Shown here piece after piece: positions 5,295 to 9,442 of a stretch of 9,442 bases of DNA. The notes under the pieces were generated by a model, which was given only the letters and a program-made list of their open reading frames with translations, searched no databases and was not told the origin of the DNA. The position numbers and the translations under genes were made by a program. Source of the stretch: a candidate division WWE3 bacterium (GTDB lineage Bacteria > Patescibacteriota > WWE3 > UBA101185 > UBA10185); assembly GCA_020427865.1 (NCBI GenBank), contig JAGQNX010000120.1:1-9442 (forward strand). Direction: 5' to 3'. Position 1 is the stretch's first letter; each line of letters opens with the position of its first letter.

Positions 5295-7715
5295 TCAATT
5301 AGTAAATACACTAATTATCCTATCCAAATATTTAATAGCTTTAATATTTATTGAGTCAACAAATACAATTACTTTATTGGTATTTGTGTCTTCTAGTATT
5401 TCTATTTCTTTTCTACAATAAACACCCCCATAGTATATAGTTCCGCTGTTCGTTATTGATTCGGATTGACTTGGTAAACAGTTTATACGTTCTTCGTCAC
5501 TGCAGTTAGGATTTGAGGTACAGTTAAAGCCTTGTTTTGATAACTCTGTATATAGCCAGTATTTTCCTGTTTCTAGTGAACTGGTTGAGATTTGGGTTTG
5601 AAATTCCCATCCAAATTGTTCTCCCGGTCTGAATACATCTGTAACTTCTAGGCGTCTGTTGTCTTCACCCACAAAGGTTTCATTCGTGCTACAGTAATTT
5701 CTATTTTGGTTTACTACATAAAATTCTGCACTATTCACGTCGTTATCATACGTATATGCATACGCATCTATTGGTGTACCCTTGATGACTTTTAATGAAT
5801 TCTGTGGCAATAATGCACAATCTGCTACTGTATTCTGAATCGGTATTCCTTCTGTTTTTCGTCTAAAATCTAAACTCTGTACGTAGTCGTTAGAATCTAA
5901 AGCTTTCCACCATGATTGTTCATCGTTAGTATCCCCAGGATCACAATACCAACCCTCTCTTACTCCATAACTGTTTATTTCTCTACATGCTTTTTCTGCA
6001 GGGACTGGGGTTCCCTGTTTACTTGCAAATACAATAGGAAATTGTGGGTTTTTTTGTAAAACATAATCATAGACTCCCGCATCTTGTACAGCTATACCTG
6101 CCACAACTGTAAATCTGCCATCCACCCCTGTTGGGTTAAATTCTAAATAATATCTACCTTGTGCGTCGGTTGTTGTTTCTGCAGTTTTGGTTCTTCTTCC
6201 AATTTCCACATGATTAAGAACTGCCACATCTACATTAGCTTTTGGTGTATTACCATCTATATCAAATACATAACCCGAAATTTTAACTGCTTTGTCTGTA
6301 GTTGCAACTGGAGGCACATCTGGTAACTCCCCACATATATCAGTATTCCAGCAAAAATGATCACTACCTACAGTTTTACAATCAAAAGTTACACTATCAT
6401 CACTGTAACATTGTGCACTAGTTCTACATGTCTTTGCACATTCTTCCAGTAGGGCATTTTCTTCCCCACTTGCACCCCCGCCGCCTGCTTCTATTCTGGT
6501 TTCATATAAATTTGCTATTGTATCTGCGTATTGTTTACCAATTTCTACATTGTTATGTAGGTTATCCCCTATTGATATTAACCGCGTGCCTGCATAGTTA
6601 TACACTTTTTTGTTGGGAGTAGAGTAATACTTAACTACCCAGCAATAGCCAGTACACAGTTCCGCGTTTGTGTATGCCATTGTACTACGTGTTTTATTTG
6701 CCCCTGATATAAAACCTCTATTGATCTCTGTAGTGTTTGGTGGATTTAACCAGTGGGCATCATCGTGTCCCATATATAAGGCATGCCCAACTTCATGTGC
6801 AAAAATATTGGCGTATTCGCAGTTGTATCTAACAACCATAAAAGCTTCATGCCAATTAGGCCCATACATACCGTTACCACACGTGTCTGTTGTTGCTGTG
6901 ATGACAGCTACTAGATCTGCCTGTGTGTTTTCTCTAAGATCATGTAGTTCATCACCGTTACCGTCGCTTGGATTAATTGCACGCCGTCTTACTGTAATTA
7001 TGTCACTTGTTTCTCTTAGTGTGGTTTTATATATGCCTGCAATAACCACTTTTGCTCCAATGTCGCTAGCTCTTAGAGTTTTATTGGTGTTTTCTACCAT
7101 TAAATTCATTACTTCATTAATATCCATATCTACCTGCTCCATTTCATCTGTATATGCAAATAAAATTCTTATATTAGCTACACCTTCTGCAGTTTGTGGG
7201 TTATTTTGTGCCAAAGATTTGTTCTGTGTTTGAGAGTATGTGCTTTCGCTTAGTTCTTCCGCGAGTTCTATTTGATTGGTGTTTACTTCAGTTACAATAT
7301 GTTTAGTTGATGCCTCATTTAATTTGTGAGAAATTTCGTATACTTTACCACCATTTACAAAGTGTCCATAAATTGTGCCACCTTTTCCAATGATATTTGC
7401 TCTATCGTTTTTTGCAGTCCAGTAATAAAATCCGGTATCTGTTTGCACTACATTTTCTACTTCTAGAGTAACAGTAGAATTTTGAGGTAATGGAATTTGC
7501 ATTACATTAGTGTCTTGTAATTTTATATCCGCACTTGGTTCTATTGTTATTGCAGTTTGGTTTAATGCTTGCAGTTGTTTTGAGGTATCCGGAGCTACTT
7601 TAAATGTTACTTGTTTAGAATTTGATGTTCCTAATATTGCCGCTAATTTACTATAATTTACTTGGGGCAAATGTGCGTAGTTCATAATAAAAATCAGCAG
7701 CAATGAAGATAGCAT
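5295..7715 (-). CDS. Secreted reprolysin-like (metzincin) metalloprotease, multidomain
   Basis: The protein has 806 residues. A short hydrophobic N-terminus (about 2-12) looks like an export signal, though it lacks the usual positive charge. The region to about 175 is probably a propeptide. The catalytic domain (about 178-407) contains the zinc motif HEVGHALYMGHD (H307, E308, H311, H317, D318) and a Met-turn at STMAY (M346). The metzincin Gly expected at 314 is Tyr. A GGGGASG linker (411-417) leads to a six-Cys module (C426-C461), then a carboxypeptidase-regulatory-like beta domain (about 477-545) and a C-terminal region of unknown function with eight more Cys. The total of 18 cysteines suggests disulfides outside the cytoplasm. 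No LPxTG anchor or C-terminal membrane segment is clear. The start is fixed by an upstream in-frame stop, and it ends with TGA. Its target is unknown; nutrient scavenging, host-surface attack or processing of its own surface are possible. Confidence 0.88.
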   Translation of the reverse strand: MLSSLLLIFIMNYAHLPQVNYSKLAAILGTSNSKQVTFKVAPDTSKQLQALNQTAITIEPSADIKLQDTNVMQIPLPQNSTVTLEVENVVQTDTGFYYWTAKNDRANIIGKGGTIYGHFVNGGKVYEISHKLNEASTKHIVTEVNTNQIELAEELSESTYSQTQNKSLAQNNPQTAEGVANIRILFAYTDEMEQVDMDINEVMNLMVENTNKTLRASDIGAKVVIAGIYKTTLRETSDIITVRRRAINPSDGNGDELHDLRENTQADLVAVITATTDTCGNGMYGPNWHEAFMVVRYNCEYANIFAHEVGHALYMGHDDAHWLNPPNTTEINRGFISGANKTRSTMAYTNAELCTGYCWVVKYYSTPNKKVYNYAGTRLISIGDNLHNNVEIGKQYADTIANLYETRIEAGGGGASGEENALLEECAKTCRTSAQCYSDDSVTFDCKTVGSDHFCWNTDICGELPDVPPVATTDKAVKISGYVFDIDGNTPKANVDVAVLNHVEIGRRTKTAETTTDAQGRYYLEFNPTGVDGRFTVVAGIAVQDAGVYDYVLQKNPQFPIVFASKQGTPVPAEKACREINSYGVREGWYCDPGDTNDEQSWWKALDSNDYVQSLDFRRKTEGIPIQNTVADCALLPQNSLKVIKGTPIDAYAYTYDNDVNSAEFYVVNQNRNYCSTNETFVGEDNRRLEVTDVFRPGEQFGWEFQTQISTSSLETGKYWLYTELSKQGFNCTSNPNCSDEERINCLPSQSESITNSGTIYYGGVYCRKEIEILEDTNTNKVIVFVDSINIKAIKYLDRIISVFTN

Positions 7716-7723
7716 AGTTTAAT

Positions 7724-7750
7724 ATTATAATTTTTTTATAAAGGTGTCAC
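7724..7750 (-). promoter_or_regulatory. Promoter of the metalloprotease gene
   Basis: On the minus strand, a perfect TATAAT occupies 7729-7724 and GTGACA (one mismatch to TTGACA) occupies 7750-7745, with a short 15-base spacer. The start of transcription would be near 7717, about 2 bases before the ATG at 7715. No Shine-Dalgarno sequence fits in such a leader. The short spacer weakens the -35 assignment. Confidence 0.55.
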
Positions 7751-7760
7751 TGCGTACATA

Positions 7761-7769
7761 TGCTATAAT
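7761..7769 (+). promoter_or_regulatory. Extended -10 promoter of the ferredoxin gene
   Basis: TGCTATAAT is a perfect extended -10 element (TGn followed by TATAAT at 7764-7769). No good -35 lies 17 bases upstream, which is usual for extended -10 promoters. The predicted start near 7776 leaves only about 5 bases before the ATG at 7781. It is back to back with the protease promoter. Confidence 0.65.
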
Positions 7770-7780
7770 GTATACAGGTT

Positions 7781-8029
7781 ATGGCAAATTCGCCCACTCA
7801 AACTCCAGTAAAAATTTCTAAAATAGTTGTAGATCGTGAAGCCTGCATTGGTGCTGTTACTTGTGTTGTTGTAGCTCCCGATGTGTTTGAGATGGATAAC
7901 GAAAATATTGCTGTTGTTAAACCAGATGCCTTAAAGGTTGATTCTAATAAAATCCTTATGGCAGCGCAGTCTTGCCCCGTGCAAGCAATAATTCTTTATG
8001 ATGAAACCGGAAAACAAATATTTCCGTAG
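7781..8029 (+). CDS. Small ferredoxin, CxxAxxC...CP type (probable 3Fe-4S)
   Basis: This 82-residue monocluster ferredoxin has only three cysteines: C22 and C28 in CIGAVTC, and C65 in SCPVQAI. The second position of the CxxCxxC motif is Ala25. In known small ferredoxins this replacement goes with a [3Fe-4S] cluster or a cluster with an open coordination site. The core VAPDVFEMD and the closing AIILYDETG are typical of the family. It should be a cytosolic one-electron carrier. It has its own promoter, divergent from the protease gene, and ATG 7781 is the only start because an in-frame stop lies at 7766. It ends with TAG. The nearby SUF operon would mature it, but no redox partner is encoded in the window. 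Confidence 0.92.
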   Translation: MANSPTQTPVKISKIVVDREACIGAVTCVVVAPDVFEMDNENIAVVKPDALKVDSNKILMAAQSCPVQAIILYDETGKQIFP

Positions 8030-8094
8030 TATCAAATTACTCTGTGCGGTAGCACAATATTCCATCACTCATTATAGGTGTGCCCTCACTAGTA

Positions 8095-8102
8095 GAAAGG
8101 GA
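8095..8102 (+). promoter_or_regulatory. Ribosome binding site deciding the start of the hibernation factor
   Basis: GAAAGGGA ends about 8 bases before the ATG at 8110. It favours this ATG over the upstream in-frame GTG at 8080, and shows that Shine-Dalgarno-type initiation is used by at least one gene here, in contrast to the apparently leaderless neighbours. Confidence 0.6.
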
Positions 8103-8109
8103 TTTCTTT

Positions 8110-8466
8110 ATGAAATACCAGGTAACTTCTGATAATTTAGAAGTAATCGAAAGTATGAAAGTTTTAGCTGATCGTAAGATCAAGAGCCTATTTAAATACT
8201 TAAAGGGTATTCCCGAAGACCTTGTATTTGCACGTATAGTTCTAAATAAAGGTTCAGCTGATGACACCTTCCAAGCTAAACTCACCCTAGATACTGGAGC
8301 CCATAGCTATCACGCAGACTCTGTAGATTTTTCTTTAGAAACAGCACTCATTCAAGCTGTAAATGATATTAAGGTTCAATATAAAAACTACAAAGAAAAA
8401 AATTCCGACAAAAAATGGGAAGAAAGTCGCGAACTAAAACGTTTTCCTGCACACGCTTCTTATTAA
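8110..8466 (+). CDS. hpf: Ribosome hibernation promoting factor, short form (HPF/YfiA family)
   Basis: This 118-residue protein has the S30EA/sigma-54-modulation fold: a first beta-strand (MKYQVTSDN), a helix (about 11-31), strands around VFARIVLN and FQAKLTLDT, then YHADSVDFSLETALIQAVNDIK, the family's second-helix segment. The tail is basic and polar (KNYKEKNSDKKW). The family binds the decoding region of the 30S subunit and shuts down ribosomes in stationary phase or stress. The C-terminal dimerisation domain of long HPF is absent, so it is the short form that inactivates 70S or needs another factor for 100S. The ATG at 8110 is preferred for its ribosome binding site. It follows the ferredoxin gene by 80 bases with no clear promoter or terminator between, so co-transcription with the ferredoxin gene is possible. 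Confidence 0.9.
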   Translation: MKYQVTSDNLEVIESMKVLADRKIKSLFKYLKGIPEDLVFARIVLNKGSADDTFQAKLTLDTGAHSYHADSVDFSLETALIQAVNDIKVQYKNYKEKNSDKKWEESRELKRFPAHASY

Positions 8467-8516
8467 ATATAACGGATTACTTATTTTATTATAGATAGCT
8501 AATTCACTCGTAGTTA

Positions 8517-8525
8517 TGGTAAAAT
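8517..8525 (+). promoter_or_regulatory. Extended -10 promoter of the tRNA gene
   Basis: TGGTAAAAT matches an extended -10 (TGn followed by TAAAAT, one mismatch). It predicts a start near 8532 and a tRNA leader of about 13 bases. No clear -35 is seen. The 78 bases between the hibernation factor and the tRNA hold nothing else that I can support apart from one half-site of the SUF operator repeat (8490-8496). Confidence 0.45.
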
Positions 8526-8544
8526 CCTTTTGCACGAATGCTAT

Positions 8545-8620
8545 GGGTGATTAGCTCAGCTGGTAGAGCGCTCGTCTTATACACGAGTGGTCCTAGGTTC
8601 GAATCCTAGATCACCCACCA
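8545..8620 (+). tRNA. tRNA-Ile, anticodon UAU (reads AUA), CCA encoded
   Basis: A complete cloverleaf can be drawn. The acceptor stem is GGGTGAT (8545-8551) with ATCACCC (8610-8616), and the D stem GCTC with GAGC (8554-8557/8566-8569). The anticodon stem is CTCGT with ACGAG (8571-8575/8583-8587), with a 7-base variable-free loop CTTATAC. The variable region has 5 bases, and the T stem is CTAGG with CCTAG around TTCGAAT. Discriminator A8617 is followed by an encoded CCA. With U33 at 8577 the anticodon is TAT (8578-8580), cognate to AUA. Most bacteria read AUA with a CAU tRNA modified by TilS to lysidine, so a UAU tRNA is unusual. AUA codons are common in this window, so the tRNA has real use. 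Confidence 0.93.
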
Positions 8621-8644
8621 AATTAGTCATTATTTGTGAATCTT

Positions 8645-9442
8645 TTATAGTACCCCAAGCTCTGTTTTTTCGTCTGAGCTTACTTTATCAATGTATTGAA
8701 GATAACGCTCTGTAGTGGAGATCCTTTTGTGTCCTGCAATTTTTGAAACAGTTATCATATTTGTACCTTGTGCCAAGTGATGTGCTACAAAAGTATGTCT
8801 AAGATCATTCACTTTTGCATTTTCTATTCCCGCCAGTTTAAAATATCTGGTTATAGTTGCTCTAATATTTCTTACAAGTAGAGGTCTACCTGTTTTTGTA
8901 ATAAATAGATGCTTAGATTCTTCAATTTGAGGACGTTCGTTCAAATAGTCTTCTATAGCTGAAATAGCAGCCTTATTAAGGAGTATAGTTCGCTCTGCAT
9001 ATCCATCTCTTTTAGGAATATGTAATTGCTTCTTATTGTTGTCCTCAATTATATGATCCAGTTTAATATTAGCGAGTTCTGAGATTCTGGCACCAGTTTG
9101 AAGCAAAACTTCGATTACAGCAAAAGCTCTAGAATCATTTTTTGCTGCATCCCTTAATGCCCCATACTCTAATCTGCTTAATATTCTAGGCTCTTTTATT
9201 TCTACTTGTGGGTGTTTTAATTTGTCCGCTGTGTTATGGGCTATAAGCTCATTGTCTACTAAAAATCTAAAAAAAGTTTTTGTGGAATTAGTTTTACGTG
9301 AAATGGATTTGGGGGTGTAGTCTTCTGTACTTAGTTTATCCATAAAGGCTTCTAAGTGCGTCAACTCAAGATTTGTAATCATTTGTACGTGATGAGCTTG
9401 CTGTACGTACTCTAATAGTTGTTCTATATCTTTGCTGTATGC
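8645..9442 (-). CDS. Tyrosine recombinase, XerC/XerD-like, partial (5' end outside window)
   Basis: The minus-strand frame is open to the right edge, so the gene starts outside the window; the ATG at 9382 is internal, because 20 more residues upstream (including YSKDIEQLLEYV) fit the SAM-like N-terminal DNA-binding domain of the family. Numbered from that ATG, the catalytic set is R99 (TGARISEL), K124 (HIPKRDG), R195 (NDLRHTF), H218 (AGHKRIS) and nucleophile Y227 (TTERYLQY), nine residues after H218. The usual first His of the HxxR box is Asn192. The enzyme cuts and rejoins DNA through a 3'-phosphotyrosine. It could resolve chromosome dimers at dif or be an integrase. It converges on the tRNA gene with 24 bases between, and ends with TAA. 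Confidence 0.9.
   Translation of the reverse strand, partial: AYSKDIEQLLEYVQQAHHVQMITNLELTHLEAFMDKLSTEDYTPKSISRKTNSTKTFFRFLVDNELIAHNTADKLKHPQVEIKEPRILSRLEYGALRDAAKNDSRAFAVIEVLLQTGARISELANIKLDHIIEDNNKKQLHIPKRDGYAERTILLNKAAISAIEDYLNERPQIEESKHLFITKTGRPLLVRNIRATITRYFKLAGIENAKVNDLRHTFVAHHLAQGTNMITVSKIAGHKRISTTERYLQYIDKVSSDEKTELGVL

Noticed and set aside
5295..5297. UGA recoded as Gly, as in some Patescibacteria
   Set aside because: The only TGA used is the protease terminator; reading through would add only about 20 residues antisense to the DUF1858 gene. No gene contains an internal TGA, so the standard bacterial code fits.
6670..7233. Long plus-strand open frame (187 codons) opposite the protease gene
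   Set aside because: It lies wholly antisense to the metalloprotease catalytic domain, has no recognisable domain, and its composition is what the reverse complement of that coding sequence would give. The same holds for the smaller plus-strand frame at 6428-6622.
8043..8056. TGTGC-GGTA-GCACA hairpin after the ferredoxin gene as a terminator
   Set aside because: The stem has only 5 base pairs and no T-run follows. It may be chance.
8490..8496. Second binding site for the SUF operon regulator upstream of the tRNA
   Set aside because: Only one TATAGAT half-site is present with no matching arm; a 7-base AT-rich match is expected by chance.

Overview
The window is an AT-rich, gene-dense bacterial segment. 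Its small compact proteins, short spacers, shortened SufD and SufU, Cys-rich secreted metalloprotease and CheY-like receiver resemble what is found in Patescibacteria (Candidate Phyla Radiation). This placement is inferred from protein style and gene order; no phylogenetic marker was searched. All stop codons fit the standard bacterial code (mostly TAA, some TAG, one TGA), so nothing suggests recoding of UGA.

Layout, left to right. (1) The C-terminal part of a response-regulator receiver domain enters from the left edge and ends at 314. (2) A short spacer carries a promoter whose -10 box lies inside a perfect inverted repeat (343-360). It is followed by one tight plus-strand operon, 363-5293: a Cys-rich ArsR-type regulator, then sufC, sufB, a half-length sufD, sufS, sufU and a small DUF1858-type CxxC protein. 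Junctions range from a 20-base overlap to a 9-base gap. (3) On the minus strand, 5295-7715 encodes an 806-residue exported metzincin-like metalloprotease with a Cys-rich module and a carboxypeptidase-regulatory-like domain. Its stop codon lies one base from the end of the SUF operon. (4) A divergent promoter region of about 65 bases separates it from a small ferredoxin with a CxxAxxC...CP motif (7781-8029). (5) Next come a short-form ribosome hibernation factor (8110-8466) and a tRNA with anticodon UAU, read as tRNA-Ile for AUA codons (8545-8620). (6) A minus-strand tyrosine recombinase of XerC/D type runs off the right edge.

How it works together. SufS (desulfurase) and SufU (sulfur acceptor) would supply sulfur to a SufB-SufC-SufD scaffold. 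SufS has the His found in the SufU-partnered type rather than the Tyr of the SufE-partnered E. coli enzyme. The operon opens with a regulator whose five cysteines could hold a metal or Fe-S cluster, and its probable operator overlaps the promoter. The simplest reading is a self-repressing Fe-S sensor controlling its own SUF operon. The ferredoxin is a plausible client of this machinery but is transcribed separately.

Expression signals. Three candidate promoters (for the regulator, the protease and the ferredoxin) place the transcription start 0-5 bases before the ATG, implying leaderless or nearly leaderless mRNAs. The hibernation factor instead has a Shine-Dalgarno-like sequence. I saw no convincing intrinsic terminator anywhere. 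No stretch longer than 300 bases lacks a gene. There is no CRISPR array, IS element or rRNA.
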